A DNA stretch of 64,000 bases from Psychrosphaera sp. F3M07 (GCF_018860345.1 NZ_JAHKPJ010000015.1:1-64000); one strand, 5' to 3'; numbered from the stretch's first letter, positions 32,170-43,082 are shown. The notes: generated by a model from the letters alone, not told the origin. Numbers and translations: made by a program.

Positions 32170-35004
32170 TTATAGTGTTTTAGTTGTACCAGAGGTTGCA
32201 CTGCTTGTAGCAGATGCAGAACCACCTGTTCTAGCCGATATAACAACAGCTGTTCTATCAGCGTCAGCCATCGCTGTAGGAACCCCTACAGATACCATTT
32301 CAACAGGAGCCGGTTTAGTCATAGGAGCACTTGAAAAGCCAACATGTTTAGCAGAACTCGTTTTTTCTTTAACGATTTCTTTTTTCACTGGTGTTTCTTT
32401 TGCAACTTTAGCTTTGGCTTTTGCAGCAGGCTTCTTCTCTTTAGCAGGAGTGGCCTTAGCAGGTTTAGCTTCTTCAACGTCTGCCGTTTCAGCTACGACG
32501 TCATCTTTAACTGTTTCTACTGGCGTTTCTGTTGCTACTTTTTCTACAACTGCTTCAGTTTCAACTTTTTGTTCTACGGTATTGTTCTCGGCCTTAGTTT
32601 CAACAACTTCAACCGGAGCGGTAGTTGTTTCTTTTTCTAGCTGGTCATTATTGTCTTGAGGTTTAGCTTCAATTTCAACTTCAACTTTAGCCGCTGACTT
32701 AACACCGCTAGCTGTGTTTACAATCGCTTTACGCTTTTGTTGCACAGATTCACCTGACTTATTACGAATAGTACGTTTAGACTTGATTACTTTTTTCTCA
32801 GTAACCTCGGCTTTAACTTCTGCAACAGGCTGGGTAACTTCAGCTTTTGTTTCAGCAACTGGTTTATTAACGTCTATGTTTACGTCAACAACTGGACTTT
32901 CCGATTTTTTAGCAACAACTTGTTCATTAACCGCTTCTACCTTTTGTGAGGCATTTTCTGATTTTTGAACTCGTACACGTTTACGATTACTACGACGTTG
33001 TCTACGTTCAGCTACATGCTCTTCTTTTTTTGCCGGAGAGGCATTGTCAGCATTTGCATGGGCTGTCTTTTTACGGTTGTCATTACGATTTTCATCGCGG
33101 TTATCGTTATTACGACGTGTGTCTTTTTGATTACCACGTTTAGTATCTTTTTGATCCGTACGTGTGTTATCACGTTTTTCGTTACGTTCATTTGGCTTTT
33201 TATCACCAGTACGAGCATTACGAGCACGACCTTTTTGCGGGCCACGACGGTTTTCGTTTTTACCTTTGTAATTTTTATTACGAGCAGGTTCAACTTTTTT
33301 CGGTTTTTCTTCTTTCGCAAATAATGAACTAATCCATTTAACGGCTTTCTCAAGCAACGTTGGTTGTTTAGGTTCATCAGCAACTACGGCTTTTGGTGCA
33401 GGCGCTTTAGGAGATGCAAAACCTTTTAGTACAGGCTCTTCAATATCTTTTTTGACCGTTGAAACAACATTTGATGTTACTTCTTTTTCTTCAGGGCGTG
33501 TAACTAGTTTAAAGCTAGAGTCGGCAATATCTTCATCGATACGTACACGTACAACATCATAATGAGGTGTATCCAAATGAATATTTGGAATAACCATGAT
33601 GTTAACTTTATTGTTGTTTTCAATGTGACGAATAGAATCACGTTTTTCATTCAACAAGTACGAAGACACTGGCACTGGTACTTGTGCTTGAATTTGAGCT
33701 GTATTGTCTTTAATCGCTTCTTCTTCAATTAGACGAAGGATAGATAACGCTAACGACTCATTACTTCTTACTGTACCTTGTCCGTCACAACGAGGACAAG
33801 TATGTTGACTTGCATCACCTAGTGAAGGACGTAGACGTTGACGAGACATTTCAAGCAGACCAAAACGGCTGATTTTGCCAATTTGTACTCGAGCTCTGTC
33901 TTGTTTGATACTGTCTTTTAAACGGTTCTCAACATCACGTTGGTGTTTTGGCGGTGTCATATCGATAAAGTCGATAACTAATAAACCACCTAAATCACGT
34001 AAACGTAATTGACGTGCAATTTCTTCAGCAGCTTCTAGGTTTGTATTTAAAGCTGTCTCTTCAATGTCGCCACCTTTGGTTGCTTTTGAAGAGTTAATGT
34101 CAATTGATACCAATGCTTCTGTTGGGTCAATTACAATTGAACCACCAGATGGCAATCTCACTTCACGTTGGAAAGCAGATTCAATTTGGCTTTCAATTTG
34201 GTAATGAGTGAATAGTGGTACTTCACCTTGATACATTTTTACACGTTCAATGAAATCCGGTCTGAATAATTCAATGTGACCACGAGCTTCGTTATAAACG
34301 TTTTGGTTATCAATTAAGATTTCACCAACATCACGTTTTAAGTAGTCGCGGATAGCTCGGAAAACAACGTTACTTTCTTGGTGAATTAAGAAAGGTGCAG
34401 GCATAGTTTCTGATGCTTGCTGAATAGCTTCCCAATGTAACAGTAGGGCGCCTAAGTCATACTCTAATTCTTCATAAGATTTACCAACACCAGCGGTACG
34501 AACAATTAAGCCCATGCCTTTTGGTAATTCTAATTTATTTAAAGCCGATTTTAGCTGCGTTCTTTCATCACCTTCAATACGACGAGAAATACCACCGGCA
34601 CGAGGATTATTTGGCATTAATACCAAGTAACTACCTGCAACGCTGATAAATGTGGTTAAGGCTGCGCCTTTTTGACCACGTTCTTCTTTGTCAATTTGAA
34701 CGATTACTTCTTGTCCTTCCTTTATCACTTCTTTGATATTTGGACGGCCAGAAAATTTGTAATCTGATGGGAAATAGTTACGCGCTATTTCTTTGAGAGG
34801 TAGGAATCCATGACGGTCTGCACCGTAATTGACGAAAGCCGCTTCTAAACTTGGCTCTACTCTTGTAATTATTCCTTTGTAGATGTTGGCCTTTTTTTGT
34901 TCATGACCAGGACTTTCTATGTCCAAATCATATAACTTTTGACCATCAACCAATGCAACACGCATCTCTTCTTGTTGCGTGGCATTAATTAACATGCGTT
35001 TCAT
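32170..35004 (-). CDS. rne: ribonuclease E
   Basis: A 944-aa endoribonuclease, core of the RNA degradosome and maker of tRNA/rRNA/sRNA ends. The catalytic half has the S1 domain (about residues 38-125), the 5'-sensor region, the DNase-I-like part with the catalytic Asp residues (VSIDINS and LLVIDFIDM), and the Zn-link CPRCDGQG. From about residue 510 the sequence is disordered, with an Arg/Asn/Lys-rich RNA-binding block (about 580-680) and low-complexity Glu/Val/Ala/Lys repeats. It ends in a conserved [11 protein letters not shown] tail. The start [10 protein letters not shown] matches the family; the upstream ATG adds 11 residues and is rejected. The inhibitor rraB lies at 58.4 kb. Confidence 0.96.
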   Translation of the reverse strand: MKRMLINATQQEEMRVALVDGQKLYDLDIESPGHEQKKANIYKGIITRVEPSLEAAFVNYGADRHGFLPLKEIARNYFPSDYKFSGRPNIKEVIKEGQEVIVQIDKEERGQKGAALTTFISVAGSYLVLMPNNPRAGGISRRIEGDERTQLKSALNKLELPKGMGLIVRTAGVGKSYEELEYDLGALLLHWEAIQQASETMPAPFLIHQESNVVFRAIRDYLKRDVGEILIDNQNVYNEARGHIELFRPDFIERVKMYQGEVPLFTHYQIESQIESAFQREVRLPSGGSIVIDPTEALVSIDINSSKATKGGDIEETALNTNLEAAEEIARQLRLRDLGGLLVIDFIDMTPPKHQRDVENRLKDSIKQDRARVQIGKISRFGLLEMSRQRLRPSLGDASQHTCPRCDGQGTVRSNESLALSILRLIEEEAIKDNTAQIQAQVPVPVSSYLLNEKRDSIRHIENNNKVNIMVIPNIHLDTPHYDVVRVRIDEDIADSSFKLVTRPEEKEVTSNVVSTVKKDIEEPVLKGFASPKAPAPKAVVADEPKQPTLLEKAVKWISSLFAKEEKPKKVEPARNKNYKGKNENRRGPQKGRARNARTGDKKPNERNEKRDNTRTDQKDTKRGNQKDTRRNNDNRDENRNDNRKKTAHANADNASPAKKEEHVAERRQRRSNRKRVRVQKSENASQKVEAVNEQVVAKKSESPVVDVNIDVNKPVAETKAEVTQPVAEVKAEVTEKKVIKSKRTIRNKSGESVQQKRKAIVNTASGVKSAAKVEVEIEAKPQDNNDQLEKETTTAPVEVVETKAENNTVEQKVETEAVVEKVATETPVETVKDDVVAETADVEEAKPAKATPAKEKKPAAKAKAKVAKETPVKKEIVKEKTSSAKHVGFSSAPMTKPAPVEMVSVGVPTAMADADRTAVVISARTGGSASATSSATSGTTKTL

Positions 35005-35330
35005 TATATGTAACTCTTCTTTTATCAAAGGCCACAATTCGCACGTTTATAGCTGCACTTTCTAAACACCTCGGCGCGGTATAGTTTCCCAACTAGTTGC
35101 TTGCTGTATTTCAATCATCTCGACTGTAATCAAGGATACTGGATTCTAATTTTCAGAATTCTTCGGTGCCTTTAGCATATAAACGCTATTGGAATTCGTG
35201 GCACTGGTTAAGTTAACGCCTCTTATATTTCGACTGGTCTGAACGGTTAAAATAGAGGGTAATATGATACTCGCATTACCTTACTTAGATGGCGTGGAGG
35301 TCTGAAGTCTTTTTGTCTAGCTAGTACTAT
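35005..35330 (-). promoter_or_regulatory. putative rne 5' leader (autoregulatory)
   Basis: A long non-coding stretch precedes rne, and the whole 543-base gap to rluC holds no gene. In enteric bacteria the rne leader folds into hairpins that RNase E cuts to control its own level. Here a leader of similar length with several inverted repeats (for example GGATTCTAATTTTCAGAATTC around 35151-35161) is present. The assignment rests on position and length, not on a recognised motif. Confidence 0.35.
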
Positions 35331-35548
35331 TCTTATATATGTACATAGCTTTATCTATTAACTCTGATATGATCGTGTCTTCAAACCCTGCTCCGTTACA
35401 TGACTCTTATGTTCATTACCTGAGGCAGTTCAATCAGTTGCTTTATATTTTAAAGCGCCGTTATTATCAGTCGCAAACGCAGATATAGCAACTGAATTAA
35501 TAGTTTATTTAAATAAATGTTCAATTAAACACTAGTGAAAGCCAAAAA

Positions 35549-36520
35549 ATGCCTGAAAATGAAATAAATTATCCAAAAGTGCAACAAGTCGAAATAGATG
35601 AAACATATGTTGGTCAGCGAATTGATAATTTTTTAATCACCAAATTAAAAGGTGTGCCTAAAAGTGTAATCTATCGAATTCTGCGCAAAGGTGAAGTTCG
35701 TGTTAATAAAGGCAGAATTAAACAAACTTATAAATTGCAGATGAATGACACCGTCAGAATTCCACCTGTGAGAGTGAGTCAGGATACACAACCTGCCATT
35801 TCAGATAAGTTACAAGCGGTACAAGATCTTGAAAAAGCCATTATTTACGAAGACAAAACCTTAATAGTGTTAAACAAACCATCTGGGATCGCCGTGCATG
35901 GTGGTAGTGGTTTAAAGTTTGGTGTGATTGAAGCGTTAAGAGCGTTGCGTCCACGTGAGAAAATGTTGGAGTTAGTTCACCGACTGGATAGAGATACGTC
36001 TGGCATACTGCTAATAGCCAAACGTCGTTCGGTTTTAGTGTCATTACACGAGCAGTTACGTATTAAAACGATGAACAAAGTGTATTGGGCATTAGTAAAA
36101 GGGCAGTGGAGTGCAAGTCAACGTTCTGTGCAAGAGCCATTACTGAAAATTAATACTAAATCTGGTGAGCGACTGGTGGTGGTTAATCGTGAAGAGGGCA
36201 AAAAGTCTTGTACTTTATTTGATGTAATAGAAGAGTTTGATGGCGCGACGTTAATTGAAGCAAGACCACAAACTGGCCGAACACATCAGATACGTGTGCA
36301 TACCGCGTGTAAAGAACATCCTATTGCTTGTGATGATAAATACGGTGACCGAGAATTTGATAAATTAGCAAAAAAAGCAGGTATTAATCGCTTATTTTTG
36401 CACGCTAAAGAAATCTCATTTTATCATCCCGTTTCGGAAACTACGGTGCACTTTGAAGCGCCACTTGATCCTGTGTTAGAACAAGGGTTAAAAAAACTAC
36501 CTAAATTAACGACAGAGTAA
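35549..36520 (+). CDS. rluC: 23S rRNA pseudouridine synthase RluC
   Basis: A 323-aa enzyme that makes pseudouridine at positions 955, 2504 and 2580 of 23S rRNA (E. coli numbering). It has an N-terminal S4 RNA-binding domain (residues about 16-75: RIDNFL...GVPKSVIYRILRKGEVRVN) and the RluA-type catalytic domain with HRLDRDTSGILL, whose Asp is the nucleophile, plus GRTHQIRVH. It is divergent from rne, the same arrangement as in E. coli. Confidence 0.95.
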   Translation: MPENEINYPKVQQVEIDETYVGQRIDNFLITKLKGVPKSVIYRILRKGEVRVNKGRIKQTYKLQMNDTVRIPPVRVSQDTQPAISDKLQAVQDLEKAIIYEDKTLIVLNKPSGIAVHGGSGLKFGVIEALRALRPREKMLELVHRLDRDTSGILLIAKRRSVLVSLHEQLRIKTMNKVYWALVKGQWSASQRSVQEPLLKINTKSGERLVVVNREEGKKSCTLFDVIEEFDGATLIEARPQTGRTHQIRVHTACKEHPIACDDKYGDREFDKLAKKAGINRLFLHAKEISFYHPVSETTVHFEAPLDPVLEQGLKKLPKLTTE

Positions 36521-36699
36521 GCAATATTAGGTGTAATGGCTTTTGTAAAGCCGTTACGCCGCATACTGATGAAAGTACATGACCTCAACACTTTGTAAAA
36601 AACACTGTCAAATTCCTGCAACCTATTAGTAACAAAACTGACACAATCTAATGCTACATTGCAGATAAATGTCCTTTTATCTTTATAACGTAGGTTAAT

Positions 36700-38496
36700 G
36701 TGTCGTATACAACCTCTTTGCTAGAAGAAATAACTCGATTAATATTAGATCGCAGTTTAACTATCGTATTTCAGCCTATATTTGATGTGAGCCAAGAAGC
36801 TATATTAGGTTATGAAGCATTAACTCGCTTACCAGCAGATTCAAGTATTAAAAGCCCCGATCACCTTTTTAGCACAGCAAACCAAGTGGGAATGTTGTCT
36901 GAATTAGAGTTACATTGTCGTCAACAAGCCATTAACCGTTTTGCTCAGCTTAAGTTAACGGGGTTGTTGTTTTTAAATGTGAGTCCTTGCACTTTATCGC
37001 AAGCCGATCACCCAAAAGGCGAAACATTAAACTTACTCAAATGTGCGGGTATTTCGCCAGATAGAGTAGTGATTGAGATCACCGAACAATTTGAAGCAAA
37101 CGATAATCAAATCCTGAAACAAAGTTTGGAACATTACCGAGAGCTAGGTTTTAAAATTGCGATAGATGATTTAGGCACAGGGCATTCTGGTTTGAAACAG
37201 TGGTCAGAACTAAGACCGGATATAGTTAAAATCGACCGTTATTTTATTAGTGGTTGTCACAAAAACATTGTTAAACGTGAACTACTAAGAACTATCTTTG
37301 AATTGGGAACCGCAACTGGCGTTTCAATTATTGCTGAGGGTATTGAGCATAATGAAGAGTTTTTATTATTAGAAAAAATGGGTATGCAGTTTGCTCAAGG
37401 GTTTTTACTTTCCAGACCGGCAGAATTCCCAGACACCAAATTACCTGACAGTCTCAGTTTAAGACAGATAGGCCCAAATACTCTGTCTAATGATCATAAT
37501 GTGTTTGAGTTAGAAAAATTACTTACCTATAGTCAACCCGTTTCAATCAACGAGATGTGTTCCGAGGTATATCAACTATTTAAAAAGTCACCCAAAATGC
37601 AGTCAATTGCGGTGATTGATAAAGATGAAAAACCGATAGGAGTTATATACCGAGATACATTAGCTGAGATGTTTTCATCAGACTATGGTCACGCTCTGTA
37701 CGACAAAAAACCAATTACCAATTTAATGGAAAATGTCCCTTTTACTGCGGACATATCGGCTTCTATCGATGATGTTAGCAGTTTGGTGACGGACAACACC
37801 CATTTTGACTTAAGGCCTGAGTTTATCGTTGTTGATAAAGGCAAGTATGTTGGCGTTGCTAGTATTCGTTCTTTGTTAAAAATAATGACAGAACAAAAAA
37901 TTCAGCATGCCCAACATGCCAACCCATTAACTATGTTACCGGGCAACATTATTATTGAGCAAAAAATAATGCATTTATTAGCCAATAAGAAAAACTTCTC
38001 AATGGCCTATTTTGATCTCAACCACTTTAAACCCTTTAACGACTTATACGGTTATGCCGAAGGAGATGTGGTCATTCGTTTAGTAGCAGATGTATTGTCC
38101 AAGGTGTGTAGTGATGCATTTGTAGGCCATGTGGGCGGCGATGATTTTGTGGTGTTGTTCCAGCATTCAGAACCAGAATTTGCGTGCACTAAAGTGTTAG
38201 AGATATTTGGCCAACGTATTACCAGTATTTTTAAGCCGGAACATTTAAAACAAGGCGGTTATTACGCGGTTAGCCGCAAAGGCAATAAAGAGTGGTTTTC
38301 ACTCATGTCTTTATCTTGTGGCATTATTCATCCAAACGTGAGTATTGTACGCTCTCATTTAGATGTGGCTAATTTAGCTTCTGAAGCGAAAAAAATGGCA
38401 AAGAAAATGGTGGATGGCGAAATATACATTCAACCTAAATTTAATATGGATTTTACCAACGAGTTTGTTGAAAGGTCATTGGTGACCGAATCCTAA
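36700..38496 (+). CDS. EAL-CBS-GGDEF domain c-di-GMP signalling protein
   Basis: A 598-aa cytoplasmic protein with an N-terminal EAL domain (about 10-245, EAL at 39-41, IDDLGTGHSGL loop present), a CBS-pair region (about 275-395), and a C-terminal GGDEF domain (about 405-575) whose signature reads GGDDF at 479-483. The EAL residues look complete, so phosphodiesterase activity is likely. The Glu-to-Asp change makes cyclase activity uncertain. CBS domains suggest control by adenine nucleotides. GTG 36700 is the start; the upstream TAGG is a weak ribosome site. Confidence 0.88.
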   Translation: MSYTTSLLEEITRLILDRSLTIVFQPIFDVSQEAILGYEALTRLPADSSIKSPDHLFSTANQVGMLSELELHCRQQAINRFAQLKLTGLLFLNVSPCTLSQADHPKGETLNLLKCAGISPDRVVIEITEQFEANDNQILKQSLEHYRELGFKIAIDDLGTGHSGLKQWSELRPDIVKIDRYFISGCHKNIVKRELLRTIFELGTATGVSIIAEGIEHNEEFLLLEKMGMQFAQGFLLSRPAEFPDTKLPDSLSLRQIGPNTLSNDHNVFELEKLLTYSQPVSINEMCSEVYQLFKKSPKMQSIAVIDKDEKPIGVIYRDTLAEMFSSDYGHALYDKKPITNLMENVPFTADISASIDDVSSLVTDNTHFDLRPEFIVVDKGKYVGVASIRSLLKIMTEQKIQHAQHANPLTMLPGNIIIEQKIMHLLANKKNFSMAYFDLNHFKPFNDLYGYAEGDVVIRLVADVLSKVCSDAFVGHVGGDDFVVLFQHSEPEFACTKVLEIFGQRITSIFKPEHLKQGGYYAVSRKGNKEWFSLMSLSCGIIHPNVSIVRSHLDVANLASEAKKMAKKMVDGEIYIQPKFNMDFTNEFVERSLVTES

Positions 38497-38614
38497 TGTA
38501 TTTACCTATATAATGTAGCTGATATTGGAAACAGGTTAATGTGTCAATATCAGCAGCATTTGTTATTAGTTATATAAAGTATACTGAGGCCACTTATTTA
38601 TTTAGCTTTGTGAA

Positions 38615-39229
38615 TTAGCTTTGTGCTTTTGTCACTTGCTGTTGTAAAACAGAAAAGCCAAACTTTTCAAACAGTCCAACCAGTTTTATCAATGGCAATC
38701 CAACTAAAGTGTTTGGATCATCTCCAACCAACTTTTCAAATAAACAGATACCTAACGCTTCGCTTTTAAAGCTACCAGCGCACTTGTACGGCTTTTCAGC
38801 TAATAAGTAAGCTTCGATGCTGTCCAAGGTTAGTTGTTTAAAGTAAACCTCAAATGGCTCGACTAAAGCGTGTGTTTCACCGGTTTCACTATTAATAACC
38901 GCTAAACCGGTTAAAAAGGTGACTTTATTACCAGAAAAAGACGAAAGTTGCTTAATTGCATTCTCATGCGTATGTGGTTTGCCTAGTATAGTGTCGTTAA
39001 ATAAAGCAACTTGATCTGAGCCTATAACTAACGCATTATTGTGTTTGTTTGCAACCGCTTGTGCTTTTGCTACTGCCAAACGTTCAACTAACTGATGTGC
39101 AGTTTCATTAGGCAAGGGCGTTTCGTCAACTTCAGGTTTGGCTGTTTGGAAATCTAAATTTAGTTTTTCTAAGATTTGTTTTCTAAATGGAGAGGTGGAA
39201 CCGAGAATGATAGTAGGGTTTTTAGTCAT
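38615..39229 (-). CDS. maf: Maf family nucleotide pyrophosphatase (YceF-type)
   Basis: A 204-aa house-cleaning pyrophosphatase. The N-terminal LGSTSPFRKQIL motif, the PEVDETPLP segment, and GSDQVALF with the catalytic Asp define the Maf family. The position next to yceD-rpmF matches E. coli YceF, which hydrolyses modified nucleotides such as m7GTP. The length is normal. It is divergent from the yceD operon. Confidence 0.92.
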   Translation of the reverse strand: MTKNPTIILGSTSPFRKQILEKLNLDFQTAKPEVDETPLPNETAHQLVERLAVAKAQAVANKHNNALVIGSDQVALFNDTILGKPHTHENAIKQLSSFSGNKVTFLTGLAVINSETGETHALVEPFEVYFKQLTLDSIEAYLLAEKPYKCAGSFKSEALGICLFEKLVGDDPNTLVGLPLIKLVGLFEKFGFSVLQQQVTKAQS

Positions 39230-39316
39230 GAGTCGCTCAAAAAAATAGCAAAATGGTTAATAAATAAATAAAGTCGACTAAGTTTAGCTTTTTTTACATA
39301 TTCATACTATTTTCTT

Positions 39317-39343
39317 TTGACTATGTTGCTCAGTAACTATAAT
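39317..39343 (+). promoter_or_regulatory. promoter of the yceD-rpmF operon
   Basis: TTGACT (39317-39322) and a perfect TATAAT (39338-39343) are separated by 15 bases; TTTTGA two bases earlier would give a 17-base spacer. The start point would fall near 39350, only about five bases before the yceD ATG at 39355. Confidence 0.65.
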
Positions 39344-39354
39344 ATGCGCGCCCT

Positions 39355-39888
39355 ATGCAAAAGTTGAAAATTCCAATCTCGATCAACCCAGCGAATGCTG
39401 CGTTAAAACGAATGACCATTGACGGTATTATCGTTAAAGGTGATCTGTCGCGTTTAGCTGAAGTGGCTGATGTGTTAGATGAATATCTGGACGTTACTTT
39501 TGAATGTGGTATTGATCCACAGAATTTAGTATTTGTTCAAGGCTCTACGTCAGTCAATCTTGAATTGAGCTGTCAGCGTTGCGGTGGTGGTATAAAAACA
39601 AATGTTTCGGCAGAATTTTTATATACTCCTGTACGTCGAGCTGCGAAAGAGAGCGAAGAGCCGATACCGGATGCATATGAAGAAATCGAATTAAATGAAG
39701 AGGGTGAAATTAACCTGATTCAATTAGTCGAAGACGAATTAATGCTGGCGTTGCCAATTGTAGCAATGCATGAACCAGAAGACTGTTCTATTACTGAAGA
39801 GGACATGACTTTTGGGGAGTTAGCGCCAGAAGCAATGGATGAAGAAAAATCTAATCCATTTGATATATTGAAAAAATTAAAGAAATAA
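39355..39888 (+). CDS. yceD: YceD (DUF177), 23S rRNA accumulation protein
   Basis: A 177-aa DUF177 protein. The start MQKLKIPISINP, the central Cys motif LSCQRCGG, and the C-terminal FGELAPEA....NPFDILKKLKK match E. coli YceD, which affects 23S rRNA accumulation. The ATG has no visible Shine-Dalgarno and lies a few bases from the predicted transcription start, so the mRNA may be almost leaderless. It is followed at 21 bases by rpmF. Confidence 0.93.
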   Translation: MQKLKIPISINPANAALKRMTIDGIIVKGDLSRLAEVADVLDEYLDVTFECGIDPQNLVFVQGSTSVNLELSCQRCGGGIKTNVSAEFLYTPVRRAAKESEEPIPDAYEEIELNEEGEINLIQLVEDELMLALPIVAMHEPEDCSITEEDMTFGELAPEAMDEEKSNPFDILKKLKK

Positions 39889-39909
39889 TTAAAGAACTAG
39901 GAGACGGCA

Positions 39910-40074
39910 ATGGCAGTTCAAAAAAGTAAGAAATCCCGTGCTAGACGTGGCATGCGTCGCTCACATGATGCATTAACTACAGAGCATTTATCTGTAGATC
40001 AAACGACTGGTGAAACTCACCGTCGTCATCATATGACAGCAGACGGCTACTACAAAGGTCGTAAAATAATATAA
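39910..40074 (+). CDS. rpmF: 50S ribosomal protein L32
   Basis: A 54-aa basic protein starting [19 protein letters not shown], the hallmark of L32, and ending [10 protein letters not shown]. It lacks the zinc-binding Cys residues, as is usual in gammaproteobacteria. AGGAGACGG precedes the ATG. It lies between yceD and plsX in the standard operon that couples ribosome and lipid synthesis. Confidence 0.97.
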   Translation: MAVQKSKKSRARRGMRRSHDALTTEHLSVDQTTGETHRRHHMTADGYYKGRKII

Positions 40075-40096
40075 AGTAAGTTAAGGCTGCTTTATT

Positions 40097-41125
40097 ATGC
40101 GTGATATCAGAATCGCGCTAGATATGATGGGGGGCGATTATGGCCCCCGATCTACTATTCCTGCAGCGATCAGAGCTGTAGATAAATATCCCAATTTACA
40201 CCTGTTCCTTTGTGGTCACTCACAGAGTATTCACACCTTTCTGAATAAACATAATGCACTTGCACATCCAAGATTAACCATTGTCCATGCTGAACAAGTG
40301 GTCAATCAAGATGAACGTCCTGATCTTGCATTACGTCGTAAACCTCAATCATCCATGCGTAAAGCCCTTGAACTTGTTGAACAAGAACAAGCAGATGCTT
40401 GTGTTTCCTCTGGAAATACCGGTGCTTTATTAGCAATAGCTCGTTATGTTTTAAAAACATTACCTGGTATAAAAAGACCCGCATTAATTAGCGCACTCCC
40501 TACCTATGAAAACGAAAAAGTATTTTTGTTAGATTTAGGTGCCAATATTCATCAATGCTCCGACACCTTATTTCAATTTGCCGTTATGGGATCTGTAATG
40601 GCTACCGAAGTTGAACAAATTGAGTCACCTCGTGTTGCTCTGTTAAATGTTGGCTCTGAAGATATAAAAGGCAGTGCACACTTAAAAGAAGCAGCACTAA
40701 AACTAACCAACTGCAAAGAAATTAATTATGTAGGTTTTGCAGAAGGGAATGAAATATTCTCTGGCAAAGCAGACGTCATCGTTTGTGATGGATTTGTTGG
40801 CAATGTGGCTTTAAAGACCATCGAAGGGGTAGCTAAGCTTATTCTGTCGAAAATTAAAGCACTTAGTGAAAGGTCTTTTTTAAGCAAAATCCTAGCAGGA
40901 ATACTGCTTCCAGGGATAAAAAAGCTATTTTCTAAAATGAACCCCGACCAGTATAACGGTGCGAGTCTGGTAGGATTGCGCGGAATTGTGGTCAAAAGCC
41001 ATGGAAACGCCTCTTCCCAAGCATTTTTTAGTGCTATAAAAGAGGCGGTTAAAGAGGCGCAACGTCAAGTTCCCCATAAGATAAAAGATAAGGTGGAACA
41101 AGTTCTCAGTGATGAGAAAAAATAA
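40097..41125 (+). CDS. plsX: phosphate acyltransferase PlsX
   Basis: A 342-aa enzyme that converts acyl-ACP to acyl-phosphate for phospholipid synthesis; peripheral at the inner membrane. The N-terminal ALDMMGGDYGP motif, SSGNTGALLA and the C-terminal GLRGIVVKSHGNAS are signatures. It lies 22 bases after rpmF and 29 before fabH, in the usual order. Confidence 0.96.
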   Translation: MRDIRIALDMMGGDYGPRSTIPAAIRAVDKYPNLHLFLCGHSQSIHTFLNKHNALAHPRLTIVHAEQVVNQDERPDLALRRKPQSSMRKALELVEQEQADACVSSGNTGALLAIARYVLKTLPGIKRPALISALPTYENEKVFLLDLGANIHQCSDTLFQFAVMGSVMATEVEQIESPRVALLNVGSEDIKGSAHLKEAALKLTNCKEINYVGFAEGNEIFSGKADVIVCDGFVGNVALKTIEGVAKLILSKIKALSERSFLSKILAGILLPGIKKLFSKMNPDQYNGASLVGLRGIVVKSHGNASSQAFFSAIKEAVKEAQRQVPHKIKDKVEQVLSDEKK

Positions 41126-41154
41126 GAATAGTCTAAAAGACGCAGAGAGGGTGC

Positions 41155-42117
41155 ATGTATTCAAGAATAGTAGGAACCGGTAGTTATTTTCCTAAACAAG
41201 TTCGTACCAATAAAGATCTAGAAAAGATGGTTGATACCAACGACGAATGGATCCAAGAACGTACGGGCATGAAAGAGCGTCGCATTCTCGGTAAAGATGA
41301 GTCCGTTGCAACTATGTCAGTAGAAGCCGCTAAAAAAGCCATTGAAGCTGCTGGAATAGACCCAAGCGAAATCGATTTTGTCATAGTTGGCACAACAAGC
41401 CATTCACGTGCATTGCCAAGTGCAGCATGTGAAGTACAACGTGATCTAGGTTTAACATCAGGCGTACCAGCTATGGATGTTGCTGCAGCTTGTTCAGGCT
41501 TTTGTTATGCGTTAAGTATTGCTGATACTTATATACAAGCAGGCAAAGCTAAAAAAGCGTTAGTTATAGGCGCTGACTGTTTAAGTCAAATGATGAGCCC
41601 TGACGATCGTTCAATGGTGATTTTATTTGGCGATGCTGCTGGCGCAGTCATCTTAGAAGCGTCGGAAGAACCTGGCGTATTATCTACCCATATCCACTCA
41701 GATGGTAATTACACTGAATTGTTACAAGTCGGCATGCCTGTGCGTGGCGATGAAGCTTCGGTACATAATGCGTGGGGAACAATGGAAGGTAACAAAGTAT
41801 TTAAAGTTGCCGTAACTAAATTATCCCAAGTTGCAGATGAAACATTACTTGCCAATAACATTGAAAAATCAGATATTGATTGGCTAGTGCCACATCAAGC
41901 TAATTTACGAATCATTTCAGCGGTTGCTAAAAAACTAGATATGTCGATGGACCAAGTGGTGATTAACCTCGATAAATTTGGTAACACATCTGCAGCTACT
42001 GTACCAACCGCTTTGGATGAAGCCATCCGTGATGGTCGAATTCAACGTGGTCAAAACATATTATTAAATGCATTTGGCGGTGGTTTCACTTGGTCGTCTG
42101 CATTAATTAAATATTAA
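41155..42117 (+). CDS. fabH: beta-ketoacyl-ACP synthase III
   Basis: A 320-aa enzyme that starts fatty acid synthesis by condensing acetyl-CoA with malonyl-ACP. The catalytic triad is visible: Cys in DVAAACSGF, His in VPHQANLRI and Asn in KFGNTSAAT. The [11 protein letters not shown] motif near residue 32 binds CoA/ACP. The length is normal. Part of the fab cluster. Confidence 0.97.
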   Translation: MYSRIVGTGSYFPKQVRTNKDLEKMVDTNDEWIQERTGMKERRILGKDESVATMSVEAAKKAIEAAGIDPSEIDFVIVGTTSHSRALPSAACEVQRDLGLTSGVPAMDVAAACSGFCYALSIADTYIQAGKAKKALVIGADCLSQMMSPDDRSMVILFGDAAGAVILEASEEPGVLSTHIHSDGNYTELLQVGMPVRGDEASVHNAWGTMEGNKVFKVAVTKLSQVADETLLANNIEKSDIDWLVPHQANLRIISAVAKKLDMSMDQVVINLDKFGNTSAATVPTALDEAIRDGRIQRGQNILLNAFGGGFTWSSALIKY

Positions 42118-42142
42118 TAAATTTTCTATAGAGTAATAAATA

Positions 42143-43063
42143 ATGACTAAAGCAATTGTTTTCCCTGGTCAGGGTTCTCAAGCCGTTGGCATGTTAGCTG
42201 ACCTTTACGAAAACCATCAAGTAGTTAAAGATACTTTCGCTGAAGCAAGCGATGCACTGGGTTATGACTTATGGGCACTAGTGAGCGAAGATGCAGAAGG
42301 TAAATTAAATAAGACTGAGTTTACCCAACCGGCATTATTAACAAGTTCGGTCGCGGTTTGGCGTGCATATTTAGATAATGGCGGTGAAAAACCAACATTT
42401 TTAGCCGGACACAGTTTAGGTGAATACTCAGCATTAGTATGTGCCAATGTTATCTCGTTAGCCGATGGTGTTAAGTTAGTTGAAAAGCGTGGTCAATACA
42501 TGCAACAAGCCGTTCCTGCTGGAACCGGTGCCATGGCTGCCATTATTGGGTTAGCGGACGACTTAATTGCCAAAGCATGTGAAGACGCAGCACAAGGGCA
42601 AGTTGTTTCATCTGTTAACTTTAATTCTCCAGGCCAAGTGGTTATTGCGGGTAATAAAGAAGCAGTAGAACGCGCAATGGAATTATGTAAAGAAGCGGGA
42701 GCTAAACGAGCACTTCCTTTACCAGTATCTGTGCCTTCTCATTGTGCTTTAATGAAACCAGCAGCTGAACAGTTAGCTAAAGACTTAGAAGAATTAGTAT
42801 TTAATAAACCAGAAATTGCGGTTGTTAATAATGTTGACGTGACGGCTGAGCAATCGCCTGAAGCAATAAAACAAGCTTTAATTAAACAGCTTTATAGTCC
42901 AGTTCGTTGGACCGAAACTATTCAGCACTTTGCGGTTGAAGGTATTACAGAATGTTATGAGTTTGGCCCAGGTAAAGTGTTATCTGGTTTATCAAAACGC
43001 ATAGACAAAACAGTGAGTTGTGTTTCTATTGGCGATAGCGCTGCGTTAGAAGCAATACTTTAA
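42143..43063 (+). CDS. fabD: malonyl-CoA:ACP transacylase
   Basis: A 306-aa enzyme that loads malonyl groups onto ACP. The FPGQGSQ N-terminal motif, the nucleophile in GHSLGE (Ser about residue 92), and the catalytic His in VPSHCALM (about 200) are all present. Located between fabH and fabG with 25- and 19-base gaps, so probably co-transcribed. Confidence 0.97.
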   Translation: MTKAIVFPGQGSQAVGMLADLYENHQVVKDTFAEASDALGYDLWALVSEDAEGKLNKTEFTQPALLTSSVAVWRAYLDNGGEKPTFLAGHSLGEYSALVCANVISLADGVKLVEKRGQYMQQAVPAGTGAMAAIIGLADDLIAKACEDAAQGQVVSSVNFNSPGQVVIAGNKEAVERAMELCKEAGAKRALPLPVSVPSHCALMKPAAEQLAKDLEELVFNKPEIAVVNNVDVTAEQSPEAIKQALIKQLYSPVRWTETIQHFAVEGITECYEFGPGKVLSGLSKRIDKTVSCVSIGDSAALEAIL

Positions 43064-43082
43064 AAATAGTTAAATTATAGGA

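Noticed and set aside
32344-33324. Several forward open frames antisense to the 3' half of rne
   Set aside because: The low-complexity Lys/Glu/Ala coding region of RNase E is free of stops on the other strand; the antisense products are Phe/Ser-rich and have no ribosome sites.
36535-36570. Hairpin TAATGGCTTT / AAAGCCGTTA after rluC as a terminator
   Set aside because: The stem is good, but no T-tract follows in either direction, so I do not list it as a terminator.
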